Assembly (NCBI GenBank): GCA_001870995.2
Contig: MLAV02000015.1
Location: 1 to 64,000 of the forward strand
Source of the DNA: Chitinophaga sp. CB10
GTDB lineage: Bacteria > Bacteroidota > Bacteroidia > Chitinophagales > Chitinophagaceae
Direction: 5' to 3'
DNA: 64,000 nucleotides
In this document: piece by piece, positions 31,655 to 43,300 of the stretch
Numbering within the stretch: position 1 is the stretch's first letter
How the letters are laid out: each line of letters begins with the position of its first letter
Position numbers and translations under genes: made by a program
The notes under the pieces: model-generated
What the model was told of the DNA's origin: nothing
The model's input: only the letters and a program-made list of their open reading frames with translations
The model's database searches: none

Positions 31655-34141
31655 TTATTTAGCTGTTATCATGGCGCCATTCTCGTCAGTGTCATCATCG
31701 TGGATAACCGCAACAGCCTTGTTCAGCTTCAGATCCGGCGCAATGCTCAGTACACCCGCATTCGCAGCGGCGGTAGCATCACGCAGCTTCACAGCCACCA
31801 ATGCATCGTTTTCCTTAATACGATCGTTTACCAATGCCACCTGTATATCGGTTTCGCTGAAAGCGCAATCGCCGGTGATCTTCACCATGTCCCCGTTCAT
31901 GATCACGTAATCCTTACCATATACGGCGGTCGACATAGAGTCCACCCCAAAGTAAATATTGATATCACTACCGGTACAGTTGGTTTGTACGGACTGGTCG
32001 GAAGCTTTTACAAGGATACATTTAAACATACTTACCGGGGCGGTGGCAGACTCGTTGGCATCCGTGAGGCGTACCAGCGTAATATGCGCCGCCTGGTCCT
32101 GGATGTACTGGGAAGCGGAAATGCTCGTTACGTCACCGTTATAGCCTACGATTGCCTCGTTCTCCGCTTTGATTTCGCTCAGTACCAGCACCACGGTTTC
32201 GGCCAGTTCAAAGCGATTGTCGTCCTTCACTTTTACGTTCAGGTTAGCAGTGCTGGCGCCGGTTTCAATCACGAAAGGCGCTTTGATGCTGTTCACAAAA
32301 TCCTGACCCGGCAACGCAGTACCGTTTCCGAATTTATACGTCAAACGCACCGGCTTATTGGTAGCATTGATCAGCGGCGTTCCATCGCGCTTGAACAAAC
32401 CGGCGGAAAATACTACATCGGTAGCTGGTTCCGCGCCATTGTTACCGCCAATAAATTTCACGATAGCCGGCTGATCCAGGATGGTTACTTCACCCTTTGA
32501 TTTGGTGAGGTATAAATCGCTGGCATCCATGATCTCTACATGAAACGCTTCCTTGCCTTCCAGCAGGTTGTCGCTCTTTACCGGTATCTGGATGGTTTTG
32601 GAGATGATAGCGCCGGCAGCAAACTCGGATGGCACGAAAGAGATAGTACCCTCTGTAGCATCGAAATCGCCGGTACCGGCCCCGCCATTATGTGGAATCG
32701 TTTTGTAATGCACGTTCACGGGCGTACGAACACCGTTGTTGCGCAGGAAGCCAGACAGCGTAATCGTCAGCGAAGCGTTGGACAAACCGTTCAGCGGCTC
32801 GGATACAGCAATGTCGTTGATAGACACGCCATGGCTGATTTTGATGATACGGTTCCCGTCTTCATCGCCACCGCCGGCAGCAATGATTTCGCCGCTTGGG
32901 CTCATGAGCAGCGCAGCGAGCGAGGTTTTGGCATCGTATTTACCCAGCTGTTTGTCGAACATCTGTTCGCCATCCGGCGTGAATTTAGTCAGGCGGTAAC
33001 CATCTCTGGCCACCACGCAAATTTCATCGTCTTCCGTCAGCAGTAAATGCTGGTAAACAGTGCCGGCGTTCTTATTCACCACTTCCATTCCGTCCGGCAG
33101 CAGCTTCACGATCTTACCGGTGTTGGTGCTGGTGTTGCCACCGGCTGCCACCACTTTACCGTTTTTGCCTACTTCCAGGGCATACAGGGCAGCGTCCACT
33201 TCTTTATTGAACAGCTCTGTACCGTCGGGGCGCAGCTTAACGATACGGCCTCTTTCCCGCTCTTCCGCACACGCGAAGATCTGGCCCAGGTCGTTCACCC
33301 GCATCGCGTTGAACTTCCCGTCTACCGTACTGTATTCTTTATCGAAAACTACCTGGCCTTCTGCGTTTACTTTAGCAATACGGCTGGCATTCCCGGTACC
33401 ATAAGCGCCGCCACCCATAGCGAGTACGGAGCCATCGTCCAGCAGCAGCATTTCTTCAAACACGGCGCCGGGCTTACCGAAGTTTAGTTCATATTGTTTT
33501 TCGCCTTTACCGTCCACTTTCACGAGGAATGCTTTCCCCTGGCCATCGCCCACATCGCCGCCTACTGCGATGATGTTCTCATCTTCATCGATCAGCACGT
33601 TGTTGAATACGTTGTGCGCGCCAAAACCTTTGTCGAACACGATCTTGCCGTCAGGTCCCATCTTGGTGATGCGCGCCTGGGCAGGTTTGCTACCGTCTAC
33701 CCCTACAGTGATGTAGTTGCCGTGACGGTCGGTGATAACTTTTGTAAAATAACCGCCCTGGCCATTTCCGATGCTTTTATCGAAAATAACTTCGCCGGTA
33801 GCACTCAGTTTGGTAATGCGCGCGTTGCCATATGCGATGGTACCGCCGCCCACTGCCACCAGTTCGTTCTTAGGCAGCAACAGCATATCCTGGTATGCTA
33901 CCAGACCGCCTTTATTCAGTTTGGCATTATAAATAAGGTTTCCGGTAGGAGATAACTTGGTTATGCAACCGTTATCAGACCCTCCTCCGATAGCAACAAT
34001 GGAGTTATTGTCAGCAATAGCCAGCTTCTTGTACTGGTTTTTCACTGCGCTGAAACTCTTGTTGAACACTACTGGCATCTCCTGGGCAATGGCTTGTGAG
34101 CCTACCGCCAGGAAAAGCATTAAGGAAGCAATCTTGTTCAT
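31655..34141 (-). CDS. Secreted beta-propeller plus Calx-beta protein
   Basis: This 828-residue protein has a signal peptide (MNKIASLMLFLAVGSQAIAQ). About nine repeats of roughly 46 residues follow, of the form IxAxGGG...RITKLxPxGxxxFDK (residues about 30-450). They resemble delta-60/beta-propeller repeats. Three Calx-beta-like domains follow (around LSNASLTITLSGFL, EPATDVVFSAGL and ESATAPVSMFKCIL). The C-terminus (DDDTDENGAMITAK) lacks a recognisable type-A or type-B T9SS sorting domain, so it is probably periplasmic or delivered with a partner. It is the last gene of the four-gene operon, 32 bases after the OmpA-domain gene. A role in surface assembly is inferred from context. Confidence 0.85.
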   Translation of the reverse strand: MNKIASLMLFLAVGSQAIAQEMPVVFNKSFSAVKNQYKKLAIADNNSIVAIGGGSDNGCITKLSPTGNLIYNAKLNKGGLVAYQDMLLLPKNELVAVGGGTIAYGNARITKLSATGEVIFDKSIGNGQGGYFTKVITDRHGNYITVGVDGSKPAQARITKMGPDGKIVFDKGFGAHNVFNNVLIDEDENIIAVGGDVGDGQGKAFLVKVDGKGEKQYELNFGKPGAVFEEMLLLDDGSVLAMGGGAYGTGNASRIAKVNAEGQVVFDKEYSTVDGKFNAMRVNDLGQIFACAEERERGRIVKLRPDGTELFNKEVDAALYALEVGKNGKVVAAGGNTSTNTGKIVKLLPDGMEVVNKNAGTVYQHLLLTEDDEICVVARDGYRLTKFTPDGEQMFDKQLGKYDAKTSLAALLMSPSGEIIAAGGGDEDGNRIIKISHGVSINDIAVSEPLNGLSNASLTITLSGFLRNNGVRTPVNVHYKTIPHNGGAGTGDFDATEGTISFVPSEFAAGAIISKTIQIPVKSDNLLEGKEAFHVEIMDASDLYLTKSKGEVTILDQPAIVKFIGGNNGAEPATDVVFSAGLFKRDGTPLINATNKPVRLTYKFGNGTALPGQDFVNSIKAPFVIETGASTANLNVKVKDDNRFELAETVVLVLSEIKAENEAIVGYNGDVTSISASQYIQDQAAHITLVRLTDANESATAPVSMFKCILVKASDQSVQTNCTGSDINIYFGVDSMSTAVYGKDYVIMNGDMVKITGDCAFSETDIQVALVNDRIKENDALVAVKLRDATAAANAGVLSIAPDLKLNKAVAVIHDDDTDENGAMITAK

Positions 34142-34173
34142 TTCTGTAATTTTGATATACGCTAAATTTTATT

Positions 34174-36378
34174 CTACAATATTTTCACTTCGCAGCGGCG
34201 GTTCACTCCCTGCAGGCGGATGAAAGTTTCCCTGTCTTCCTCCTGGCCCCGCTGGCCTGCCACCCATACCGGCTTTGCGGAACCGAAGTAGTTGATCCTT
34301 ATCTTATCCGCACTCACTCCCCTGCTTTTCAGGCATTCCTGTATATACACCGCCCTGTTTTTTGAAAGGGCCAGGTTATATTGCTCTTCTCCGGTCACAT
34401 CTGCATGGCCGTTGATCAGGATCAGGCGCTGCGGATGCTGCTTCCAGGTGCAAAAAATGGAATCCAGTTTTTTCCACTCCTGGTCCAGCGGTATATAGGA
34501 GTTCAGGTCAAAATAAATGATCCCCGGAACGGTGAGCAGCAGGTTGGCAGCACGCATGATGCTGTCCAGCCTGGTGGCGGAAGCGCCGCCGGCCTGCTGT
34601 AATCCCGAATTTTCCTTCTTGTTCGTAGTACCGTTACCGTTATCAGCCTTGCTTTTCGTGTTGGCGTTGGCGTTATTACCCTGCCAGGCCACCATTTCCG
34701 GATTGCTGTTCACCGGCCTTTCCACGACTGTTTGTGCAGCGGGAGCGGCTGCCATTGTTTTGGCAGCGGCGGCGGCGGCCTGTGGGCTGCCGGTTTCGTA
34801 ATGCCAGGAAATCATTTCCGGCCCCGCGCTGTTGGCCGCAGAATTACCGTAATCGATGGTAGTACGCGCATCGGTTACCGGCGGCGCTGCAGGCGCTTGC
34901 GGCGCAGGCGTTACGGGCTGAACGGTGTCTTTGATGATGAGATTGTCGTAACGTGCATCGCCGGTAATGGTTTGCAGACGGCGATCGTCCGTTTTCATGA
35001 CGGTAAGGGACAAGTTTTCATCTTTAGGCGCATCCGGGTTGGATATACCTACGTCTTTCAAAGGATCTTTCTTCAGGCTCATGACGTAAATATGGTCGTT
35101 GTCGTGCACCCCTGAACGGTCAGAGGTAAAGTACAGCAACCATTTTTTATCGTCCAGCACCGGGTTCAGGTCGTCGAATTGCGTGTTTACCGGGAAGGGT
35201 AAATGTTCGGGTTCCTTATCCGGCTCATTGATATTTATCACGAATATATCCAGGCCGCCAAATCCTTCCAGTCCGTTGGAGGAGAAGAACAACTTTTCCC
35301 CGCTGATGAAAGGATACAGCTCATTCCCGTTGGTATTGACTTTCGGCCCCATATTCACCGGAGCTTTCCAGCGCTTTTCGTTGGCATCCCAGTCGGCATA
35401 GTAGATGTCGGTACCGCCAAGGCCTCCCGGCATATCGGATGCAAAGTACAAACGTTTACCGTCAGGAGCAACTGATGGATGTAAAATTGAAGCGGAACTG
35501 CTCACTTTTCCGATTTCCACAGGTACCGGCCGGCTCCACGCATTGTGCTCCGCCTGGAAGCTCGCTGCCAGCAGCTGCGTGCCGTTGTTATAATTGATGA
35601 ATGAATTCTTCTCGTTCCGCACATCGGTAAACCGGTTGGACGTGTAGATCACTTTGTTTCCCCCATCAAAGAAGGAAGCCGGCCCTATCTGTAATATCCC
35701 TTTCAGACTGCTGCTGAACGGGGATACGCCGGACTCGGAAATCATGTACAGCCTGGAGTTGGTGTACAGGGATTGTGCATCCTTTTTCTTTACGTCATTG
35801 GAGAGGAACACCAGGTTATCCTTATACAAGGCCAGCCCGTACTGGTAGCCGGGCAGGTTGGTCTTCAGGCTGTCCACCTGCATCTTGTCCGACTGGTTAC
35901 GGTTAAAGAAGCTGTAATAATTTTCCAGCGAACGCTGGATATTGGTAAACCGGGTATTGTTCGTATATACTTTGGCGTATAATGCCGCCGCTTCCTTTGC
36001 CCTGGCAATGCGGCCCGTTCTTTTCAGGAGGTCCGTATAGGTGGTAACGTCAGACACTTCAATATCTTCCCCCGGCTTATACAGCAACTCGTCATACAAC
36101 GCGATGGTCTTTTCAAACTGCCGGGTTTCGTAATAGGTACGCGCCAGCTGCAGTTTGGCTTTACGCATCACCGCTTCGCTGCTGCCTTTATTAATGACGG
36201 TATTACACAGGGAGATGGCATGTTCGTAATCCTGGCGCTTCAGCAATCTTTCGGCACGGTTCACTTTGGCCATATCGCCAAAAGAGCCGCCGCCGCTATG
36301 GTTCACGGCTGCGCAAGACGCCATGAGCAAGGCAACGCCATGCAGGAGTATAAGGGATGTAAAGGGCTTCATTGGCAT
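34174..36378 (-). CDS. OmpA-domain lipoprotein with TPR and PD40 repeats (SprE/PorE-like)
   Basis: This protein of about 734 residues has a lipobox ending MASC. TPR-like helices (about 30-140, AERLLKRQDYEHAISLCN) are followed by a PD40/WD40-like propeller (about 160-430, with PSVAPDGKRLYFASDMPGG and YPFISGEKLFFSSNG). A low-complexity A/N/P linker leads to a C-terminal OmpA-like peptidoglycan-binding domain (GHADVTGEEQYNLALSKNRA). The order TPR-propeller-OmpA resembles the T9SS protein PorE and proteins paired with PorP/SprF. It likely anchors the outer-membrane assembly to peptidoglycan. The second ATG (MKPFTSL) may be the real start. Genes on both sides are within 18-32 bases. Confidence 0.88.
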   Translation of the reverse strand: MPMKPFTSLILLHGVALLMASCAAVNHSGGGSFGDMAKVNRAERLLKRQDYEHAISLCNTVINKGSSEAVMRKAKLQLARTYYETRQFEKTIALYDELLYKPGEDIEVSDVTTYTDLLKRTGRIARAKEAAALYAKVYTNNTRFTNIQRSLENYYSFFNRNQSDKMQVDSLKTNLPGYQYGLALYKDNLVFLSNDVKKKDAQSLYTNSRLYMISESGVSPFSSSLKGILQIGPASFFDGGNKVIYTSNRFTDVRNEKNSFINYNNGTQLLAASFQAEHNAWSRPVPVEIGKVSSSASILHPSVAPDGKRLYFASDMPGGLGGTDIYYADWDANEKRWKAPVNMGPKVNTNGNELYPFISGEKLFFSSNGLEGFGGLDIFVININEPDKEPEHLPFPVNTQFDDLNPVLDDKKWLLYFTSDRSGVHDNDHIYVMSLKKDPLKDVGISNPDAPKDENLSLTVMKTDDRRLQTITGDARYDNLIIKDTVQPVTPAPQAPAAPPVTDARTTIDYGNSAANSAGPEMISWHYETGSPQAAAAAAKTMAAAPAAQTVVERPVNSNPEMVAWQGNNANANTKSKADNGNGTTNKKENSGLQQAGGASATRLDSIMRAANLLLTVPGIIYFDLNSYIPLDQEWKKLDSIFCTWKQHPQRLILINGHADVTGEEQYNLALSKNRAVYIQECLKSRGVSADKIRINYFGSAKPVWVAGQRGQEEDRETFIRLQGVNRRCEVKIL

Positions 36379-36396
36379 AGTTCATCAATTATACAA

Positions 36397-37311
36397 TTAG
36401 AAATAACGAGGCGCCACCACTTTCCATTTGTTCCAGGCAAAGCGGTAGTTGATCATTAGCTCGTGCGATACGGTTTGCGCACCTTTAAGATTGGATTGCA
36501 AGGGTGTATCATAGGAATAGCCTATCTGTAAATTTTTGGTCGCCTGGATTTGTACCAGCCCGGTGATCGTTTTTTCCGAACGCCAGGAAGCACCCAGCCA
36601 GACGAGGTTCTTAAGCAATACGTTGGCATTGATGTCGTACTCCACGCCTGCGCCGGTAACGGCACGGAGCAGGAGGTTGGGCTTGAATTTCACATCATCG
36701 GTCAGGGTAAACAGGTAGCCTGTCTGCAGATAATAGTGAGATTTGGCCGTCACCTTATAGAGCTTCCCTCCCAGGTCAAAGCTCTGAAAGGTAGGCGAAG
36801 ATAAGCCAACAAAAAATTTATCCGTAAATAACATTAATCCAAATCCAACATCCGACTTCCAGTAGCTCTGATTCTGGGCAAATACCGGGTCGGTGGTGGA
36901 CAGGGAGCTGTTATCTTCCCTGTACTGGGCCATCCCTCCTTTCAAACCGAGTGCTATATACACTTTTTCGTTCAGCTTTACACGTTGAGATATGTTGAAA
37001 TTCAGTTGGGTTTGCGAATTGACCGTGATCTTTTCATTGATCAGGGACACGCCCAAGCTGGTATTGGTGGCTTTTACCGGGGTATAGAACGAAGCGGATA
37101 ACGTCCTCGGGGCGCCGGCCACGCCTACCCACTGGTTGCGCCCCACGGCCGTAAAGCTCGAGGACTCATCCATAGACGGGTAGGCAGGATTGATCACCAT
37201 ACCGTTAAACATGTACTGTGAATAGATCGGCTCCTGCTGCGCCTGTACCACGGAGGCGGCGCCCAGCATCACCGAAAGGAAACAGCCTGTTCTAATCAAA
37301 AAGTTACGCAT
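36397..37311 (-). CDS. PorP/SprF-family outer-membrane protein
   Basis: This 304-residue outer-membrane beta-barrel has a signal peptide (ending VVQAQ) and the PorP/SprF hallmark EPIYSQYMFNGMVINPAYPS. A series of amphipathic strands leads to the end MINYRFAWNKWKVVAPRYF. In Flavobacterium, SprF is needed for secretion of the adhesin SprB, which carries a type-B C-terminal signal. Each type-B cargo tends to have its own PorP/SprF encoded next to it. Here the gene follows the giant type-B protein by 18 bases, so it is most likely its dedicated translocation partner. Confidence 0.93.
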   Translation of the reverse strand: MRNFLIRTGCFLSVMLGAASVVQAQQEPIYSQYMFNGMVINPAYPSMDESSSFTAVGRNQWVGVAGAPRTLSASFYTPVKATNTSLGVSLINEKITVNSQTQLNFNISQRVKLNEKVYIALGLKGGMAQYREDNSSLSTTDPVFAQNQSYWKSDVGFGLMLFTDKFFVGLSSPTFQSFDLGGKLYKVTAKSHYYLQTGYLFTLTDDVKFKPNLLLRAVTGAGVEYDINANVLLKNLVWLGASWRSEKTITGLVQIQATKNLQIGYSYDTPLQSNLKGAQTVSHELMINYRFAWNKWKVVAPRYF

Positions 37312-37329
37312 AGGTTCAACTTTTGAATG

Positions 37330-40300
37330 TTAGCGTTTTATTACAATGAAGCCCGTTTTGCTTTCCACCTTGCCATCTACCCAGATCTGGATATTATAGA
37401 AGTAGGATCCATCGGGCACATCGCTGCCGGACGCTCCGCCGGTATTGGATTTCCCTTTAAAGTTGTTGGACTTGTTGTTATAGTTATTTGTTTTGAACAC
37501 CGTACCACCCCAGCGGTTGAAGATCACCACCTGGTTATTCGGGTATTTCTCGATGTTCTCGATATACATAAAGTCATTACCGCGGCCGTCATTATTAGGG
37601 GAGATGGCAGGATGCACCCTGATCTTACCCTCGTTATCGCTTAACTGCCGCCCATCGGTAGTCCATCGCTCTACGGAATCCGGTACGCCATCGCCGTCGG
37701 AGTCGAGGTCGAGGAAGTTTGGAATGCCATCGCCATCGGTGTCATCATCAAACGGATCGCCGTTCTTGTTGATATCCTCCTGGGCATTCGTCAGCCCATC
37801 TCCATCGGTATCGCACTCGCCGCACATCGGGTCATCGTTCAGGATGATGCCGGTAGCTTTACCCGGCTCGCCGATGGTTGGCAGGTTGGTGGCCGCATTG
37901 GCGCTCACGCTCAGCATCTTCAGCACAAAGGTTTCGTTCTGCTCAAAAGTGGTATCGCCGATCACATCTACAAAGAACTCGGCTTCGCTGCTAAACGGAG
38001 GAATCACCAGCTCGTTTACCGCCATGTTGTAATCCTCGCCCGGAGTGGCTTTGAAGTCGAAATACGGATAGCTCACGCCTTCTGTTGACGGCTCGGTGTC
38101 GAATTTCACCGTTACGGCGCGACTGCTCTTATTACTCAACGCCACTACAAACCGGAGGCGGTTGTTTTCTCCCCTGTCCCCTTCTTTGACGGAGAATTTG
38201 GTATCCGCAAAGGAGAGCATCAACGGATCGTTATCCGTGATGATCACATTGGCATTGGTAGCGCTGCCGGTAACATACAGCGGCGTGCTGTTAGCGCCGG
38301 CATATGGCAGCAGCGTCGTGTGCAGGAATCCGTCGTCATCGTTCACCGCGTCATCGGAAGCGGTGATGGTAAACGTATGCTCGGATGTCATAGCCGGCAG
38401 GTTCACGGTGAGAATGTTGCCACTGATCTGTCCTTCGCTGGCAGTGAACGTTCTTACGGCGTCCTGGGCTACCTGTATTCTAACGGGTACGGCTATAGCA
38501 GCGCGACTTGGCGACTTCAAAGTAAACTGTACCGGGCTGCCTTCAGCGGCCGTGGCTACAGCTGTGCTGAGGTTGACCACCAGCGTATCATTGTCCGCAA
38601 TAATCACTTCCGGCGCCGTTTGGCTGGCCACCGGCCAGGTTACGCCGACCATGCTGCTGGTGATATCTTTTATCTGCAGGGAAACGGTACCATCTCCCTC
38701 CACGATGTTATTGTCAATCGGATCTACAACGATGGTGGCGCTGCTGCTGCCGGCAGGGATGGTTACCGTGCCGCTCAGTTTTTTGTAGCGGCTATCCGCT
38801 ACGGCAGTACCGCCCACGGTATAATTCACCTGTACATCCTTCACGGCGGCCAGTTGCGCGTCCGTAAAGCCTATTTTAAATGCGCCCTGCACGGCCGGCT
38901 CGGCGGCATCTTTCACTTTTTGCACCAGCATGGTTCTGGCGGCCGCCTTGGCGCCGGTGGCGGCGCTTTCATCGTCATGAATAAGCATTTTCACCGTATC
39001 CAGGGTATTGACGGTAAACTGGAAGATGCCGTTACCCCTGTCCATCGTGGCCGCTTTCAGCGCGGCAGGCAGGGTTTCATCCCCTTCGATCACGTTGTTG
39101 TCTATCACATTCACCAGCACGTCCGCACTGTTGGCGCCCACCGGGATGGTAACGGTAGTGGCTACACTGCCAATGTTGGTAGCCCCCGGCACTGCGCCTG
39201 CAAAGAGGCTTACATTCACATCCGCCGCGGCGGTATAATCCAGCGGCAGCTTCACCGTGTAAGCGCCGGTGGTAGCCGGTTCGGAGGCATCGTTCTTTTT
39301 AAGCAGCTGCACGGTAGTTGGTACCGACTCCTGAATCGTCAGCAGTTGCGGCTGTTCCAGCTGGTAGCTGAAGTAGCTGGATGGAATGCTGCCTTTCAGC
39401 AAGAGTTTTTCACTGCCTTCAATCACTTTATCCGCAATTGCGGTGAGCGTATAGGTGGCGTAAGGTTCGCCGGCTTTGATTATCAGCTGAGGGGGCAAAC
39501 CGGCATAATCCGCCGCGTCAGCGGTCGAGGACGGGTCGGGTGTCACCGCTATCACTAAATCTTCTCCCGCTATAATATTTTGTGTAACAAAACCTACCGT
39601 AACCTTACTGCTGTTACCTTCCATCAATGAAGTGGAATCCAGCGCCAGCTTCACTCTCAGGTTCTGAGGGTCCGCACTGGTAGCATCCACGATGGTCACG
39701 TCAATGGAATCGCCCTGCATACCGGCGTAGTTAACCGGGGTAGCCACAATGCGGTACAGCTCCGGCCTTTCTATGATGTTATCCGTCAGCGCGGTAAAGG
39801 CAAAGGCGTAGTTCGGCTGGCCGGCAGGGATGGTAATGGTCGTTGGCAGGCCATTCACGTCGGACACGGCGGCGGTAGAGTTGCCGGAAACGCTCAGCGC
39901 TACGGTGATGGCCTTGCTGGACGTCACGTTCGGCGCCAGGGATACATTCACCGTATAACTGTTGCCTTCCACTACGTTAGGCCCCGGCGTTACGCGGGAG
40001 AGGTAAATCCTTCCCGTGGCAGGGTCGTCGTGCGTCCTGTCGAGGATGGTCACCCGGGTGGCGTCCACCGGCAGGTTGGCATCGCTGCAAACGCCGTTGA
40101 TCAGTACCTCTTCATCATCTTCCAGGATGAGGTCCGGCAGGCCGTTCAGCGTGGTCTGCGCATCGCCTGCATTCTGGTCCTTCGGAATGGTAATGCTGGC
40201 CGGGAGTGTGGAATGGTCCGTATCTGCCGCGGTGCTGGCCGCATCTTTCAGCAGGGACACCACGTAATCTTTCCCGGCTTTCCAGTTATTTTCAAACTTC

Positions 40301-43300
40301 GCACGGAGGGCTGTGCCTGCGCCGCCTTCATCTATCCGGGCAGGTATCGCCTCCAGGATGATGCGGGCCGGGTACTGCGCATCCTTAATCGTAAATGCAG
40401 CAGGTGTATTCGTATAGGCGCTGATGCCGTCCGTAGCGGAGGTACCGATGTTCAGCGCTTCTGTGCCTTCCACCAGGTCGTCCGCAGTAATATGTAAAAG
40501 GAGGGTTGTATCCTTATTGAAAGTAAATGCCGCCGGCAGCGTATAGTCGTTTGCGTTAACGTCCCCGCTAACGTTCATGGTTACACTGATAGGCACTTCC
40601 GTCGTGATGCCGGCAGGCAGGCTTACCTGTAACTGCACATCGTCCCCTTCTGCCAGCTGGCCTGTTTTCGACGGCGTGATGCTGAATACCAGGTTGGAGG
40701 CCGTCTGCCGGGTCATATCATGAATGGTAAACGGCAGGTCCGCAATGCTGTATTCGCCTGATTCGCCGGTTACTACAAACAGCTCGTCGCTTTCCAGCAC
40801 CTGGTCCGCCACGGCGGTGAAGAAATCCGGCACGGTAACGCTGTGCGTGCCCGCTTTCAGCAGGGCCGTAGCTGTGGCAAACTGCAGCTCGCCGGCGCCG
40901 GCAGTGGAAGTAGCCTTGCGGCCGAGGGTCACCACTATGTCGGATTTGGACATCAGGCTGCTACCCAGCGCCACGGTGAGGTCCGCATGTTCGCCTTCAT
41001 TCAGCGATGCCTTATTGCTGGTAATGTTGAGGATATTGGAGCCCGGGCGCTTGATCGTACTATCCTGTACGGTGATAGTCACCGGGGTAATGGTAATATT
41101 ATTATCGGTATGGCTGCCTTCCACCACAATGGTACCGCCATCGCCGAGCATGTCATTGCTTTTCGCCAGCACGCTTGCGGCGGTAGCGCTGTTGCCGTTC
41201 TTAGGAATCACCAGTGTAAGCGGCAGCGGACTATGGCCCGCATCTTCCAGGGTGGAAGCCGCGCCTTTGTTAATGGTGATGGTCATATCCTCCGCGGCAC
41301 GCCAGTTATTGGGCAGTTTAACGGATACGTCAGTCGTAAAGCCTTCAAGAATGTGGTCAGGCGTGGCCGTTAATGCAAGCGTAACCGGGTATTGCGCATC
41401 TTTTATCTCTGCATGAATATCATTTACGGTATAGGCGCTACCGGTATTATCCAGCCCGGAGGCAGTAATGATAATGGTTTCAGGGCCTTCCACGAGATCG
41501 TCTGCCAGGACGGTGAGCGGTACGGTTACCTGGTCCCCGCTGCTGATGATAGCCACCGGGTCAAAAGTATAATCCCCCGCTGCGCCGATCGTAGCCGTGC
41601 CGCTGGCGGTAAAATGCAGCGTGATCGGAATTTCTGTCGTGATGCCGGTTGGCAGGCTAAACGTGTACGGCTGTACGAAATTCTCCGGCAGCTGTACGGA
41701 TGGCGGCGTGCTTACCGTAATCACGCGATTATTGATATCCCTGCGGGTAGCGTCGTTGATCGTCAGCGTATAACCGGTAACGTTATACCCCGCGCCGGCG
41801 TTCCCGGTGATGGTCAGCTGCTCATCGCTTTCAATGATATTGTCCGCAGCGGCCTGCAGCACATCATTATCCGTAGTGGTGCTGTTAACCGTAGCCGGCA
41901 GCGTAATGGTGGATTGCAGCAGGCTGTAATCCCCGGCGGAGGCCTGTGTGGACTGTACGCCCAGCGTTATAGCGATATCTTTGGCGGACTTGATATTCGC
42001 CGGCAGGCTGATCTGGAATTTGGTCGCACTGTTTTCCGTCAGCGGCGCAATTACCGGCGTAATAGTGATCACGTCGCTGTTAGGCGTAGTGACCCTGGTA
42101 TTGTCCCCGATGTCCAGTTTGACAGGCGTACCTGCAATGATGTTCGGGTCCGTGCAGGCAGCGCCGATATAAAGGACGTCGTCATCGTCCAGGATATTGT
42201 TCGTAGTGGCGGTAATGTACACCGGGTCAGAGGTCTGTTTGCCGGATGCAATCGTCGCCTGTGCCGGCAGGTTAAACCTCGCGCTGGCGGCAGTGGTGCC
42301 CGCCGCGGCCGACAGGTTAAAGGTAAAGGTACGCCCTGCGGTAGCGCCGTCCGGCAGTTCGATCCAGAACGCTGCGCCCGGCGTTTCGCCTTCTTTGACA
42401 GCGGTTTTATCCAGGTGCAGGATCACCGGGTTTGCCGGCGGATAATCCTGGTCAATAATGGTAAACGTATGCGGGTTTACGGTGAATACATCGCTGGTAC
42501 CGTCTGTGGCGGTAGCGTCAATCACCACCGTTTCATCACCTTCCATCAGGCCATCTGTTTTCAGGTCGAGGTCCGCCTCGGCGCTGTTGCCGGTGAAGCT
42601 ACCGGCAGGGAAAGTCAGCGTATAATCCGCCGCAGTGGCTTCGCCCGTATTGGGTTTGAAGTTGACCGTAATTGGTACCTGTGTGCTAATGCCTGCCGGT
42701 AAGCTGATCTGCACTTTGCCGGTAAAGCTTTCCCTGAGCAGGGATGCAGCCGGCGTGCTGAAACTGATCACCCGGTTGGCGGCCACCTTGCGGGTTTCAT
42801 CCGTGATGGCGATATTCCAGCTGGTATTATTTAAAGTATATCCTGCAATGCTTTGCGCAGTAACCTGCATTTGTTCATCCAGTTCCAGCACCTGGTCCGT
42901 ATTGGCCGTCAGTTGCACATCCGCCGGCGTGGCGCTGTTGGCGGCTTTGGGCAGGGTGAGGGCAGTACCGCTGAAGCTGTAATCGTCGCTGGTAGCGGTA
43001 CCTGCGGTGGCGCCCAGGTTTACGGTAATGGGCGTTTCGGAAGTTACATCCTTTGGCAATGCAATGGTAAACAGGGTGGATTCGCCTTCTTTCAGCGTGG
43101 AGGCCACCGGCGTGATGGTGATCACATCGCTGCCCGGAGCCGTCGCACGGGTGTTATCCGTGATGTCCAGCATGGCGTCAGCCGGGGAGCTGATCACAGG
43201 ATCACTGCAGGTTGCTTTGATATACAGTACAGCAGGGTCGTTCAGTACCAGGTTGGTACCCGCTGTTATTTTTATTTTGGAAGACAATTTTTCGCCCTGC

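Noticed and set aside
38320..42702. Long plus-strand reading frames (412 and 436 codons) opposite the giant Calx-beta gene
   Set aside because: They mirror the repeat codon pattern of the minus-strand gene, show Arg/Gly-rich non-protein-like composition, have no family match and lie wholly inside a well-supported gene.
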